DNA of 64,000 nucleotides, taken from positions 4,161,501-4,225,500 of the forward strand of contig NZ_CP024923.1 in the NCBI RefSeq assembly GCF_002796605.1, read 5' to 3'. This document shows positions 45,466-57,820 of the stretch, one piece after another (the stretch's first letter is position 1; the number at the start of each line of letters is the position of its first letter). The DNA is from Sphingomonas psychrotolerans (GTDB lineage: Bacteria > Pseudomonadota > Alphaproteobacteria > Sphingomonadales > Sphingomonadaceae). The position numbers and the translations under genes were made by a program. The notes beneath the pieces were generated by a model, which did no database searches, had not been told where the DNA came from, and was given only the letters and a program-made list of their open reading frames with translations.

Positions 45466-47266
45466 CCGCGAGCTGCGCTTTGTAGCGCCTGGCGCAGTGA
45501 CGTTGGGTGGGCTGCTCGGTGAAGCCATCGAGGCGAACCGCCGCGGGCGGCTGTCCACCTTCATTACCGGTCCCGACAGCCCCGCGATCGCGATTTTCGA
45601 TCCTGTCGCGGTAGCGGTCAACGACGGCGGCGACTGGTACGGCGAGCATGCCGGCAAATGGCTTTACGCGGCTGCGAGGGCCGCTGTGGGATGGGGCGAC
45701 GCCGCGCTTCTCGGCCGCGTCCGCGCGGTCGCCGATCATCTGGTCGCGCTGCAGGATGCCGACGGCTATCTCGGCAATTATCCGCCGCACCGCCGTTTCA
45801 CCGTCAAGCAGCCCCCCAAGCCCTTCAGCTGGAACGGTGAGCCGGCGTTCAGGACCTGGGATATTTGGACCCACGCCTATCTCATCCTCGGTCTGCTGGA
45901 AGTGGCGCGCGCCACGGGCGAGGCTCGCTACATGGCCTCCGCGCGTGCGATCGGCGACCTGGTCTGGCGCACCCTCACCCAGAGCGAGGTGCGAATCACG
46001 GACCTCGGCAATCATTTCGGCCTGTCCGCCACGGTGCTGCTCGATCCGGCGTGCGAACTTTATTTCGCCACCGGAGAGCAGCGTTACCTCGACCTCGCGC
46101 TGCTCGTGCTGGACCAGGCCGAGGCCGACCCGCGAAGCGCCTTCCTGACCGCTGCACTCGCCGGTGCCGACCCGTCCGAGATCGCGACCGGCAAAGCCTA
46201 TCAGCTGCTGTGGAACCTTGTCGGCCTGGCAAAGCTGCACCGCGCGACCGGCGAAGACCGCTTTCTGGCCGCAGTTTATTTCCTGTGGGAGAGAGTGCGC
46301 GGCGACCATCTCACCTTGGGTGGCGGCCCCTGGGGCGGCGTTGCGCATCGTTCCCGCGAAGTCTTCAATGCCGCCGGGTCATTCAGCCCGTATGGCTATG
46401 TCGAAACCTGCTCGACAATGGCCTGGATCCAGCTCAACCGCGAGTTGCTGGCGATCCTCGGCGAGGCGAAGTTCGCCCAGGCGATCGAGCGCAGCGCTTA
46501 TAACGATCTTCTCGGCGCCCAGGCTTCCGACGGCGAGGATTGGTGCTACTACAGCTTCCCTAACGGCAAGCGCGTCCACACGACTTATTGGCGGTGCTGC
46601 AAGTCAAGCGGGGCGGTCGCGCTCGAGGAATTGCCGGGTATCGCCTATGGCGTGACCGCGAACGGCGAAGTCGCGATCAATTTGCTCGGCGCGTCCACAG
46701 CGACGCTCGAGGTGCCCGGAATCGGCACGGTGCGGATCACCCAGACGACTGGCTACCCGTTCGGCAATAGCATCGACTTCACCGTGGAAGCCGACGGCGC
46801 GCCGGTTCCGCTGCTCATTCGCGTTCCCGATTGGGCGGAAAGCGCGACGCTGTCGGGCAACGATGAAGCGCTCACGCCCGACAGCTTCGTCCGCGTCGAG
46901 ACCGCCGGCACGGTTGCCCTCACCCTTCCGATGAAGCCGCGGCTGCATCGCGCAATGGCCCGCAACGTCCAGGAATCGCTCACGCCCGACGGATCTGCCG
47001 TCGCACAGGAGGTGCTGCGCCAGGAATATGTCGCTCTCACAAGCGGGGCCCTGGTCTATGCCACGCGGCTGATCGACGGGTTCAAAGCCGAAGAGACGGT
47101 GCGCCTTGACGCCGACGCCGTGGCGGCCGATTCTGAGGGAGCCTTGCTGCTCACTCCGCGCGACCGCGCTCCGATCAAATTCGAACCCTATTATCGCGCT
47201 GGCGGCCGCCACGACGGGGCGTGGCGCCTCACATGGCTGCGGCTCGCACCCGAGGATGTCACATGA
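45449..47266 (+). CDS. GH127-family glycosidase (beta-L-arabinofuranosidase type)
   Basis: The product has 605 aa from the GTG at 45449, inside the end of the upstream gene. An (alpha/alpha)6-barrel with GH127 landmarks is present: YLGNYPPH, WDIWTHAYLILGLLE, and a zinc-thiolate site. E319 and C321 in VETCSTM and C383-C384 in YWRCCKSS match E338, C340, C417 and C418 of the bifidobacterial enzyme HypBA1, where C417 is the nucleophile. No signal peptide is present, so it acts inside the cell on imported oligosaccharide or glycoside. The stop overlaps the CoA-transferase start (ATGA). Related families act on other pentosides, so the substrate is not certain. Confidence 0.85.
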   Translation: MLSISSRELRFVAPGAVTLGGLLGEAIEANRRGRLSTFITGPDSPAIAIFDPVAVAVNDGGDWYGEHAGKWLYAAARAAVGWGDAALLGRVRAVADHLVALQDADGYLGNYPPHRRFTVKQPPKPFSWNGEPAFRTWDIWTHAYLILGLLEVARATGEARYMASARAIGDLVWRTLTQSEVRITDLGNHFGLSATVLLDPACELYFATGEQRYLDLALLVLDQAEADPRSAFLTAALAGADPSEIATGKAYQLLWNLVGLAKLHRATGEDRFLAAVYFLWERVRGDHLTLGGGPWGGVAHRSREVFNAAGSFSPYGYVETCSTMAWIQLNRELLAILGEAKFAQAIERSAYNDLLGAQASDGEDWCYYSFPNGKRVHTTYWRCCKSSGAVALEELPGIAYGVTANGEVAINLLGASTATLEVPGIGTVRITQTTGYPFGNSIDFTVEADGAPVPLLIRVPDWAESATLSGNDEALTPDSFVRVETAGTVALTLPMKPRLHRAMARNVQESLTPDGSAVAQEVLRQEYVALTSGALVYATRLIDGFKAEETVRLDADAVAADSEGALLLTPRDRAPIKFEPYYRAGGRHDGAWRLTWLRLAPEDVT

Positions 47267-48420
47267 GCCCGTTTTTCAGCCCCAAGCGAACCGGTCCCGC
47301 GGGTCCGCTCAGCGGCGTCAAGGTGCTGGACCTGAGCGCCTATATCGCCGGCCCCTATGGCTGCACGCTCCTCGCCGACCAAGGTGCCGACGTCATCAAG
47401 ATCGAGCCACCAGCGGGCGACAATCTGCGCGAATATCCCTCGACGCTAGAAGGCGAGAACCGCGCCTTCCTCGGGGTGAATCGATCGAAGCGCGGGGTCG
47501 TGCTCAACCTCAAGGAGCATGGCGAGCGGGACATCCTGCTCGAGTTTGCCGACGAAGCCGATGTCCTTGTCCATAATTTCCGTCCGGGCGTCGCCGAGCG
47601 GCTCGGCATCGATTATCCGACGCTCTCGGCGCGCAACCCGAGGCTGATCTACTGCGCGGTCACGGGCTATGGCGAGGCGGGCCCGCTCGCCGGCCGCGCG
47701 GGCTACGATCAGGTGCTCCAGGCTATGACCGGCATGTGCAAGCTGCAGGGAAGGGCAGGCGGGCCGCCCGAGCTGACCTATGGCTCGCCGGTCGATTATT
47801 ATGCCGCCGCGCTGGTGGCGGCCGGCGTCGCCTCCGCACTCTACGAACGCGAGCGCAGCGGCGAGGGGCAATATGTCGGCGTTTCGCTGTTGCGTAGCGC
47901 AATGGCGATGCAGTCGGCGCGGATGGTTCAGGGGGAAGGCGAGCGCTACGACGTCTCCCGCGATATGCGCTCGGGCGGGATCACCGGGCTCCACCCGACC
48001 GCCGATGGCTGGCTCTATTTGTCAGCCAATGCCCCGCACTTCTGGCGCGCCTTGTGCGACCGTATCGGGCTCGCTGCGCTGGGCGACGACTCGCGCTATA
48101 ACACCGTCAAGAAGCGCGCCGAACACGCAGACGAACTCGTGCCGCAGTTGCGCGAAGTGCTGCTGACGCGCTCGGCCGAGGATTGGGAGAATCTGCTGGC
48201 CGATGCGGTCCCTTGTTCTGTCGTACGATCCGTCGAGGACATGTTCGATCATCCCCAGGTCGCAGCCGAAAATATGATGGCCGAGATTCCGCATCCGATC
48301 TTGGGCAGCTATCGCGGCGTGACGCGGCCGATCAAGTTCTCGCGGACGCCTGGGCCCGAGGCGTTCGCCGCACCGCTTCTGGATGAAGACAGCGATACCT
48401 TAAAGGCCACTCGGCTTTGA
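47263..48420 (+). CDS. Class III CoA-transferase (CaiB/BaiF family)
   Basis: The product has 385 aa from the ATG at 47263, overlapping the glycosidase stop. Typical family motifs are present: VKVLDLSAYIAGPYGCTLLADQGADVIKIE near the N-terminus (in two blocks), NRSKRGVVLNLK, NFRPGVAERLGIDY and GYGEAGPLAGRAGYDQVLQA with the conserved Asp in that last block. These enzymes move CoA from a donor such as succinyl-CoA to an organic acid. It is the only CoA-activating gene in the locus, and the CitE-like lyase of the leftward operon is its logical partner: one activates and the other cleaves the acid freed by the esterase. Confidence 0.9.
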   Translation: MSPFFSPKRTGPAGPLSGVKVLDLSAYIAGPYGCTLLADQGADVIKIEPPAGDNLREYPSTLEGENRAFLGVNRSKRGVVLNLKEHGERDILLEFADEADVLVHNFRPGVAERLGIDYPTLSARNPRLIYCAVTGYGEAGPLAGRAGYDQVLQAMTGMCKLQGRAGGPPELTYGSPVDYYAAALVAAGVASALYERERSGEGQYVGVSLLRSAMAMQSARMVQGEGERYDVSRDMRSGGITGLHPTADGWLYLSANAPHFWRALCDRIGLAALGDDSRYNTVKKRAEHADELVPQLREVLLTRSAEDWENLLADAVPCSVVRSVEDMFDHPQVAAENMMAEIPHPILGSYRGVTRPIKFSRTPGPEAFAAPLLDEDSDTLKATRL

Positions 48421-48693
48421 GCTCGGCGATTGACCAGCCAATGCCCCAGCAGCGACTTCTTCAGCACAATCCGCCGTGGCTCGCCTAGAACAGGCCGGAC
48501 CGGTTGCGGTCCAATTCCCACCATCTTTGGCCTGCTCGTGAACCCGATGCCGCGCACAAAATCGGTCAGCCGACCTGCCCGGGCACGCTGACGGATCGCA
48601 TTCGCTCGCCGCGAATGCAGTGCATTTCTGGCCTGATGCAGCCCAATGCCGACCGGGCGCAGTTTATATCCGGCCGTTACCAACCAGAACCGA

Positions 48694-51632
<2,939 letters not shown>

Positions 51633-51664
51633 CAGGTTGGCAATTGCGGCAGCGCGGGCCGGAG

Positions 51665-51680
51665 CCAACCTTTCGGTTGG
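51665..51680. promoter_or_regulatory. CCAACC-N4-GGTTGG palindrome upstream of the ArsR gene
   Basis: Second copy, exactly 40 bp from the first centre to centre; candidate self-repression operator pair. Confidence 0.65.
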
Positions 51681-51764
51681 ATTGGTAAATGGCTGATTGT
51701 TCGGGGTTTTGCCGGATAAGGCAGGGGAGCAGGGGGAATCTTGCTTGACCCGTCTGGCGCTTTT

Positions 51765-51818
51765 CGAGTCAAGCGGCGGGGTCGAGTCAAGCGGCGGGGT
51801 CGAGTCAAGCGGCGGGGG
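51765..51818. repeat. Three tandem 18-bp repeats
   Basis: The unit CGAGTCAAGCGGCGGGGT is present three times, the last with one change. It lies upstream of the ArsR gene, where a leftward frame would read PLDSTP units. Confidence 0.8.
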
Positions 51819-51936
51819 CGTTTGCCGGGGCCTGGTGCGGAGGTTCTGCGGTTCGCTCATTGGCGAACACAAGCAGAACAAATCCTACATTCCCAGCATA
51901 TTTATTTGCGTGATTGCCGGCCGGTGCGGTTCCGGC

Positions 51937-53109
51937 TCATGCGAACAGCGCAGGGGCCGCGAGCCGCAACCGTGCGATGCCGGCCTCCCAGCGCCCGCTG
52001 TCCACCGGTCGTTCCATATGGGTCAGGATCTGTCCGGCGCCGAGGTCCGCTGCATTGGGGTCGAAGGCGTCGTTTGCCATGTAGAAGGCGAACCAGAGTA
52101 GCGCATCTTCCGGGGAGGGGCGTTCCGCCTCGCCCGCGGCCACTGCATGCAGGAAGCAATCGAGGTCAGAATAGTTTTTGAGCCATTCTCCGCTTCTGAA
52201 CCTGCTCTGCCGCAACATCGGTTTGCCGAAGAAGGCGCCCTGAGCAAAGCTCTTGGAATCGCCCAGCATCATGCCGTCGACGTGTTTGGCCAAGGCGAGG
52301 GTCGCAGGCAGGCTACCGAGAACCGGCGGCGCAAGCACGACGTTCTCCAGTTCGGCAATCGCGGCAAGCAGCGGCGCACTGTCGACATGCCTGTCGTTGA
52401 GCGGATGGTTCGTAACCACCAAGGTGAAATCGGGGCCGGCGCGTGCCGCCAATTCCGCGACCAGCCGATGATTGGGCATCGTCCGGATGCTGTGCATGGT
52501 GAAGAAATTGTCTTCGTTTTCATATTCCAGCGGGACGAGCAGCACCGGCCGATCGCCGGCGATGCCGCATCGGGCGAATATATTCTCGCGCTGGCCAGGC
52601 CGCGCCGCATGGCGTTCGTGCAAGTGCGTCCAGGCCGGTGCGATCGAGTTCACCAACGCGTCACGCTCAGTGGCGGAAAGTTGGGGAAGAATTCCCTGAT
52701 CGAGCGGACGATCCTGGAAGACTATCCACCAGGGCGGCGTGGCGAAGGGCTCGAGCCGCCCCTCCATCAGCAGCTTCACGGTTCCGGGAAAAGCCTGAAC
52801 CGTGTCATAGTCCGCGCTGCGACAAAGTACGTAATCGGGCGCAAGGTCTTGCACCCAGGCAACCATGTCAGCCCGGGTTTCCGGCATCGTGCGGGTACTC
52901 GGATGGTCAGGACCTTCCATGATGCACCAATGTATTCCGGGCAGGTCGACGCACCGTTGCAATTCGCGCGCGCTGATGCCCGTGCCACGCCATGGCGCGG
53001 GTGCCAGCACATAGATCTCGCACCGCGTGGCCAAGGCCCGGATCATGGGTTCGATTATATTGTCGAACCACCAGGGCGTTACGACGGGAAGGTAGAACAG
53101 GACCTTCAT
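51937..53109 (-). CDS. Glycosyltransferase-like protein (GT-B-type fold)
   Basis: The 390-aa product starts at the ATG at 53109 (MKVLFYLPVVTPWWFDNIIE). The alternation of beta strands and helices, an internal PVLLVPLEYENEDNFF stretch and the late VDGMMLGDSKSFAQGAFFGKPML, similar to the nucleotide-sugar site of GT-B enzymes and capsule or CDP-glycerol transferases, support a glycosyltransferase-type fold. No signal peptide is present. I cannot assign a substrate. It stands alone between the ArsR and recF genes, and no other polysaccharide genes are near. Confidence in the fold is moderate. Confidence 0.6.
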   Translation of the reverse strand: MKVLFYLPVVTPWWFDNIIEPMIRALATRCEIYVLAPAPWRGTGISARELQRCVDLPGIHWCIMEGPDHPSTRTMPETRADMVAWVQDLAPDYVLCRSADYDTVQAFPGTVKLLMEGRLEPFATPPWWIVFQDRPLDQGILPQLSATERDALVNSIAPAWTHLHERHAARPGQRENIFARCGIAGDRPVLLVPLEYENEDNFFTMHSIRTMPNHRLVAELAARAGPDFTLVVTNHPLNDRHVDSAPLLAAIAELENVVLAPPVLGSLPATLALAKHVDGMMLGDSKSFAQGAFFGKPMLRQSRFRSGEWLKNYSDLDCFLHAVAAGEAERPSPEDALLWFAFYMANDAFDPNAADLGAGQILTHMERPVDSGRWEAGIARLRLAAPALFA

Positions 53110-53358
53110 ACGGGGCGGCGATGCCGGCGATCGTCCGCGCGGCGGATCGCGAGCCCGGGACGGGCAAAAGAACATGAAGGAAGTTGCAAGGGGACCCCAG
53201 GCGTCAGAAACTCTGCTCCAATGTAGGACGAGCGCCCCTTCGCAACCAACTTTCCGGCCGAAACGAAGGCGCGCCCTTCGCGTAAATGTCGGGGGAAAGG
53301 GGTAGCCAAAGCCTCGCGACGGGCGAGGGAGAAACCGGATCGTTAGCCAACCTCAGCG

Positions 53359-54426
53359 TTAGACTGGGTCGATCACCCCATGCGCCACGCAGTAGCGCGT
53401 CGCTCCGCCGGGCACCGCTTCGAACAGCGCGGGTTCGGTCCCGGTCATCCATACCTGTCCCTTGCCCGCGAGCCGTTCGAACAATGCCGCCCGCCTGCCG
53501 GGATCGAGATGCGCGGCGACTTCGTCGAGCAGCAGGATCGGCGCGCGGCCGGCCCGGTCGGCGACCAGTTCGGCATGCGCGAGGACGAGGCCGAGCAGCA
53601 GCGCCTTCTGCTCGCCGGTCGAACAGAGGTGCGCCGCCTGGCCCTTGCCGAGATGCGTCACCAGCAGGTCCGCGCGGTGCGGGCCGGCAAGCGTGCGGCC
53701 GGCGGCGGCGTCGCGGCGGCGGCCGTCGCGCAAGTCACGGGCAAGCGAGGCGGCATCGCCTTCCCAACCCTCGATCGCCAGCCCGGCTCTCGCGAAGACG
53801 CTTTCGGGCTCGGCCGCGATCCGCGCCGCAAGCGCCGTCACCGTGTCGCGGCGCGCCGCATCGATCGCCGCGCCATGCTCTGCCATCCGCGCCTCGAGCG
53901 CGCTCAGCCATTCGGGATCGGCCGGTGTCTCGTCGGCGAGCAGCCGGTTGCGCTGGCGCATCGCGGCTTCGTAGCGCGTGGAATGCTGGGCGTGCCCCGG
54001 CGCCAGCGCGAGGGTCAGCCGGTCGAGGAAGCGGCGGCGCTCGCCCGGCCCTTCGGCGAACAGCCGGTCCATCGCCGGCGTGAGCCACAGCACCGTCACC
54101 CATTCGGCCAGCGTCGCCGCAGCATGGGCCGCGCCGTTGATCCGCACCAGCCGGCGTTCGGGCGCATCGGCAAGGGTGCCCGTGCCGATCTCGACATCGC
54201 CCAAAGTCGCCGCCACCCCGAAGCCGCCGGCCGCGCCCTGCCGCACCATCTCGCCGAGCGGCGCGCGACGCAGGCCGCGCCCGGGCGCGAGCAGCGATAC
54301 CGCCTCGAGAATGTTGGTCTTGCCCGCGCCATTCTCGCCGGTGAGCACGACGAAGCCCGCGCCGGCGGTGAGGGTCGCGTCGCGATGGTTGCGGAATTCG
54401 GTGAGGACAAGTCGCGTGACAGCCAT
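53359..54426 (-). CDS. recF: DNA replication/repair protein RecF
   Basis: The product has 355 aa from the ATG at 54426 with GAGGAC upstream; an in-frame start at 54570 is less likely. SMC-like ATPase: Walker [10 protein letters not shown] near residue 35, LTEFRNH at the start, signature region [19 protein letters not shown] and Walker [14 protein letters not shown]. It loads RecA at gaps with RecO and RecR. It is near gyrB, as in many bacteria, although the ArsR and glycosyltransferase-like genes intervene. Confidence 0.97.
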   Translation of the reverse strand: MAVTRLVLTEFRNHRDATLTAGAGFVVLTGENGAGKTNILEAVSLLAPGRGLRRAPLGEMVRQGAAGGFGVAATLGDVEIGTGTLADAPERRLVRINGAAHAAATLAEWVTVLWLTPAMDRLFAEGPGERRRFLDRLTLALAPGHAQHSTRYEAAMRQRNRLLADETPADPEWLSALEARMAEHGAAIDAARRDTVTALAARIAAEPESVFARAGLAIEGWEGDAASLARDLRDGRRRDAAAGRTLAGPHRADLLVTHLGKGQAAHLCSTGEQKALLLGLVLAHAELVADRAGRAPILLLDEVAAHLDPGRRAALFERLAGKGQVWMTGTEPALFEAVPGGATRYCVAHGVIDPV

Positions 54427-54496
54427 TTGACTGTCCTCTAGCGCAGCCACTTGCCGCCGGACAGCGCTTCGCCGATGAAGGCGCAAAGGAGATTCC

Positions 54497-55285
54497 ATGA
54501 TCCGTATGTGTCTTGCCGCCGTCGCGGCACTCGCCCTTTCCGCCTGCTCGAAGGCGCCCGAGGACGTCACTGCCCGCTACACGCTGGGCGGCGGCGCCGG
54601 GGCGGTCACCGTCCAGGCGGCCGCCAATGGCGACGCCCGAGTCGAGAGCGGCCAGCAGGCGCTCGTCCACAAGGGCGACACCGATTATATGCTGATCACC
54701 GACGGCAAGGGCGCCTTCGCGGCGAAAATGACCGATTTTCTCGCCGCGATCGGCGAGATGATGCGCGAAGACGGGATGAAGCCCACCCCGATGCCGCCGC
54801 AGGGCGAGTATGAACTCACCAAGACCGGCACCGACACGCTGGGCGGGATCAAGGGCGACATCTGGAAGGTCACCCCCAAGGACGCCGCAAAGGGACCGGC
54901 CGAGCCGGTTGAGGCAGTGATCAGTAGCGATCCCGCATTCGCCCATGTCGGCAAGGCGCTGTCGATGCAGACGCGGCTCGGTTCGGGGATGCAGCAATTG
55001 CAGGGCGGCGTGGGCAATCTCGACAAGCGCGTCGAGGAGATGCTCGGCAAGGGCATGGTGCTGCGCTTCGAGAATTCGCTCAAGCTCGACAAGGTCGAGA
55101 AGGGCCCGATCGACCCGAAGGTCTTCGCGCTGCCGACGGTGCTCGACAAAGCGGCGCTCAAGGCCCGCCTGACTGCCGCCCGCGCCGCAGCGAAGGCGGC
55201 CCAGCCGCCGGCGTCGGTGCAGCCGTCGCAGGCGCCCGTACCTGCGCCTGCGCCCGCACCGACGCCTGCGACCAAGGCCAAGTGA
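54497..55285 (+). CDS. Lipoprotein of unknown function with a DVTARY motif
   Basis: The product has 262 aa. A lipoprotein signal (ALALSAC, lipidated Cys near residue 17) is followed by a mature domain that begins [14 protein letters not shown] and ends in a long proline/alanine-rich tail ([13 protein letters not shown]). AAGGAG precedes the ATG at optimal distance. The neighbouring downstream gene encodes a paralogue with the same DVTARY start and a similar central fold, and the two genes overlap. No known domain was recognised; they probably act together in the periplasm or envelope. Confidence 0.7.
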   Translation: MIRMCLAAVAALALSACSKAPEDVTARYTLGGGAGAVTVQAAANGDARVESGQQALVHKGDTDYMLITDGKGAFAAKMTDFLAAIGEMMREDGMKPTPMPPQGEYELTKTGTDTLGGIKGDIWKVTPKDAAKGPAEPVEAVISSDPAFAHVGKALSMQTRLGSGMQQLQGGVGNLDKRVEEMLGKGMVLRFENSLKLDKVEKGPIDPKVFALPTVLDKAALKARLTAARAAAKAAQPPASVQPSQAPVPAPAPAPTPATKAK

Positions 55286-56001
55286 TGCGCCGGGCAGCGG
55301 TGCTTGCCGTCGCATTGGCGCTGGTGCCGCTGCCGGCCGCGGCCGACGTCACTGCGCGCTACGATCTCGGGCGCGAGGCGCTCACGGTCGAAGTCGACGA
55401 GGGTGGCGACTATCGCGCCGAGGTCGCCGGCAAGGTCATGCTGCTGCGTCGCGGCGGGGTCGACTATGTCGTGATCTTTCAGGGCACCACGCCGCTCGTC
55501 GTCGAGCGGCAGGCGTTCCTCGCTTTGGCGACGAACAAGGTGTCGGGAATGTTTCCCAAATCCGCCGGCGAGCGGCGCGACATGCTGGTCGCCAGCGCCG
55601 GTGAGGAAACCGTCGCCGGTCGGCGCGGGACTTTGTGGACGATCCGGGCGGAAAAGCCCGGCGGAAAAGCGATCCAGGCGGTGATGAGCGCGGATCGCGA
55701 TCTGGCGCCGGTCGGCGCCGTATTCGCGAGCGTGCTCGACGCCGGGTTGCAGACGTTCGGTGCGCTGCTTCCCGACTCGAACCTCGCCGAGCGCATCCGG
55801 GAAGTCATGGCCAAGGGCGCGCCGCTGCGGCTGGTGCTGATGGAGGAATTGCAACTGCGCTCGGTCAGCAAGGCCGAGATCGACGCGGCGCGGTTCGCGC
55901 TGCCCGGGCCGGTGATGGACGCGTCGGCTTTCGATCAGGCGATGTCGGCGGCGACGACTACGACGACTGTAACGGTACCGCCGCCGCCGCCACTACCCTG
56001 A
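55285..56001 (+). CDS. Exported paralogue of the preceding lipoprotein
   Basis: The product has 238 aa from the ATG at 55285, which overlaps the previous stop as TGATG. The signal peptide (AAVLAVALALVPLPAAA) is followed by DVTARYDLGREA, matching the neighbour's mature start, but here there is no lipobox cysteine. Shared features include VDYVVIFQG against TDYMLITDG, a late LVLMEELQL against VLRFENSLK, and a similar position of the FALP motif. It ends in a Thr- and Pro-rich tail. Tandem duplication followed by divergence is evident; the role is unknown. Confidence 0.7.
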   Translation: MRRAAVLAVALALVPLPAAADVTARYDLGREALTVEVDEGGDYRAEVAGKVMLLRRGGVDYVVIFQGTTPLVVERQAFLALATNKVSGMFPKSAGERRDMLVASAGEETVAGRRGTLWTIRAEKPGGKAIQAVMSADRDLAPVGAVFASVLDAGLQTFGALLPDSNLAERIREVMAKGAPLRLVLMEELQLRSVSKAEIDAARFALPGPVMDASAFDQAMSAATTTTTVTVPPPPPLP

Positions 56002-56005
56002 ACCG

Positions 56006-56767
56006 TCAGATCCCGCTCAGTCCGGCGGCCGCAAGACTAGCCTGCGCAGTGCGATAGGCCCGCGGCTCGGCGATGTTGAGCCGGCGCCGTGCCGCCTCGA
56101 TCGGCTCGGCGAGCAGCATTTCATAATCCTCGCCGTGCAGCCAGCCGGCCTGCTTGCCGTGGCGATAGCCCTCGATCACGGCGCGGAAGAAATCGAGCTT
56201 GCCGGTGATGCGGATGCTCTTGAGCGCCGCGCCGGCGGCGATGAACGCCCAGCCGAGCCCACCGGTCTGGGCATAGGAAAAGGCGACGAGGCAGGCCTCG
56301 CCGAGATGCTCGTCGGCCTTGTAGCCGGTGAGCACGTGCCACAGATCATGGATGTCGCGCTCGCGGCGGCCCATCCACGCATAGGGGTGCTCGATCGCGA
56401 GCGCATCGGGGCCGATCGCGTTGATGCTCACTTCCGCGAGTCCCTTGGCCGAATAGCCGGTCGCGTCGAGGAAGCTGCGATAGGTCCCCCCGACGGTGCC
56501 TTCGGCGAAGCCGTCGATCCAGCTGCGATCGGAGAGCCGCTCCGCCAGCTCGAGCCGGTGATAAGCCAGCTTGCCGCCGCCGGGGACAGTGAGCAGCTTG
56601 CGATAATTTTTCTGGGTCACGTCGCCGTTCAACGCACGCATGATGCGGAACACCTGCTCGGTGTCGTCGCCATTGGCGAGCAATCGGCGCAGCGCCGAGA
56701 GCGCAGTGCCCCATTCGCGTTTCATCGGGATGCCGGGATTGAACGGCTGTTGTGCCTGGGTCGCCAT
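56006..56767 (-). CDS. Coq4-family protein, ubiquinone biosynthesis
   Basis: The product has 253 aa from the ATG at 56767; an upstream in-frame ATG at 56842 adds 25 residues that look like noncoding sequence. The Coq4 metal motif HDLWHVLTGYKADEHLGE (HDxxH with a later Glu) is present near residue 140. Family knowledge: Coq4 proteins take part in coenzyme Q biosynthesis, in the decarboxylation/hydroxylation of the ring carbon. Alphaproteobacteria carry homologues of unproven function. It converges on the exported paralogue gene, with only 4 bp between stops. Confidence 0.85.
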   Translation of the reverse strand: MATQAQQPFNPGIPMKREWGTALSALRRLLANGDDTEQVFRIMRALNGDVTQKNYRKLLTVPGGGKLAYHRLELAERLSDRSWIDGFAEGTVGGTYRSFLDATGYSAKGLAEVSINAIGPDALAIEHPYAWMGRRERDIHDLWHVLTGYKADEHLGEACLVAFSYAQTGGLGWAFIAAGAALKSIRITGKLDFFRAVIEGYRHGKQAGWLHGEDYEMLLAEPIEAARRRLNIAEPRAYRTAQASLAAAGLSGI

Positions 56768-56891
56768 GATCTGCCTGCTCACTCTACTGACATTAGTGTA
56801 AATAGCAGAGCGCGAGCGAAAGTTCAATCCGGTCGCGCGCAACCAAATCAGGCGCTACCCTGTTGGCGTAGCGAAAAAGGGAGAAAAGGTC

Positions 56892-57236
56892 ATGCGAAGC
56901 TGGATGGCGTCCGCCGCATTGCTGGGTCTGACGCTCGCGGCATGCGGCCCGCAAACCCCCGAACAGGCGCAGATCGCCAACATTCAGGATGCCGCCGGCG
57001 CCGAAGCAGACGCGATCGAGTCGGCGTCGAAGAACCAGATCGGGCAGATCCGCGCCGAGGCCGAGACTCTTTCCGGGCAGGCCGAGATCGCCAACGGCTT
57101 CGAGGCCGAGCGATTGCGGGCCCGCGCCGAAGCGCTGCAGAAGGACGCGAAGATCGTAGAGCGGCATGCCGACGCACAGGTGCAGGCGGTGCGCGATCGT
57201 GCGCGCGCGGATGTGAGCGCCCTCAAGGCGCAGTAA
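56892..57236 (+). CDS. Small coiled-coil lipoprotein
   Basis: The product has 114 aa. The lipoprotein signal has its Cys near residue 18 (LGLTLAAC), followed by a long charged helix with heptad-like patterns (IRAEAETLSGQAEIANGFEA) and many Ala, Glu and Arg. It has no known domain. The stop is three bases before the end of the convergent 53-aa gene. Lpp- or OmpA-like structural lipoproteins look similar, but this is not one I can name. Confidence 0.75.
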   Translation: MRSWMASAALLGLTLAACGPQTPEQAQIANIQDAAGAEADAIESASKNQIGQIRAEAETLSGQAEIANGFEAERLRARAEALQKDAKIVERHADAQVQAVRDRARADVSALKAQ

Positions 57237-57239
57237 AGG

Positions 57240-57401
57240 CTATTGCAGCAGCCGTTTGCGGAACTCGGCGCGGCGCTCGAAAATCGTCGCCATTTCGAGA
57301 TGCAGCGCGCGATCCCGCGAATTGGCGGCACGCTCCGCGCGCTCGCGTTCTTCGCTCGCCCGCCGGTCGTTAAAGGCTACAAGGGCTGCCAATCCGTGCA
57401 T
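57240..57401 (-). CDS. Conserved-looking 53-aa small protein
   Basis: The ATG at 57401 leads a 53-residue frame ending KRLLQ. It is strongly helical and charged (FNDRRASEERERAERAANSR, then ALHLEMATIFERRAEF). The third-position pattern is that of local coding DNA, and the frame ends neatly beside the stop of the neighbouring lipoprotein gene. No signal peptide and no known domain. Length and composition resemble small proteins often found in sphingomonads, but I cannot give a function. Confidence 0.55.
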   Translation of the reverse strand: MHGLAALVAFNDRRASEERERAERAANSRDRALHLEMATIFERRAEFRKRLLQ

Positions 57402-57474
57402 GGGCAGCGCCCTACCACGGCGGACCCAAACAAAATCCTACGTATTGATGCGACTCGCGGAAATACGTGGATAA

Positions 57475-57717
57475 GTGGATCGATTCGCCGCGATTTATAC
57501 GCGTACGCGGCGCATCGATGCCACGATAGCAGCCTTCGCTGGGGGTTCTCCGCTCGAGCAGCTCGTGATCTGGGGCATTGCGGCGATGGACAGGATGCAC
57601 CGCGCATTGTCGCGCTACGTCGGCCGCAACTATTCATGGCTCGAAGCCGATGGACTACCGCGAGGCTTCGACTGGGTGGTCGAGCTTTCCAGCGACGAAG
57701 ACGATGGCTCGCTCTAA
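57475..57717 (+). CDS. Possible small protein of 80 aa
   Basis: A frame from the GTG at 57475 encodes a plausible soluble protein (RRIDATIAAFAGGSPLEQLV, RYVGRNYSWLEADGLPRGFD) with an acidic end. No ribosome site is obvious and no family is recognised. It overlaps a second small frame by 14 bases. It may be real or a remnant. Confidence 0.3.
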   Translation: MDRFAAIYTRTRRIDATIAAFAGGSPLEQLVIWGIAAMDRMHRALSRYVGRNYSWLEADGLPRGFDWVVELSSDEDDGSL

Positions 57718-57820
57718 TGTCCCGCCCACTTTCGATGCCGTGCTCAAGGAATGGTGGATCGTCATCTTTCTCGACGGGATCGCGGTCGTTGGGCAGATCT
57801 ATGGCGACGCGAAACGCTGA
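57704..57820 (+). CDS. Possible 38-aa small protein
   Basis: The ATG at 57704 opens a frame with a hydrophobic run (WWIVIFLDGIAVVGQIYG) that could be membrane-associated. It overlaps the preceding frame by 14 bases, as in translationally coupled genes. It is very short and unsupported by anything else. Confidence 0.25.
   Translation: MARSNVPPTFDAVLKEWWIVIFLDGIAVVGQIYGDAKR

Noticed and set aside
48309..48683. Minus-strand frame of 124 codons between the CoA-transferase and gyrB
   Set aside because: Overlaps the end of the CoA-transferase gene and has no recognisable product.
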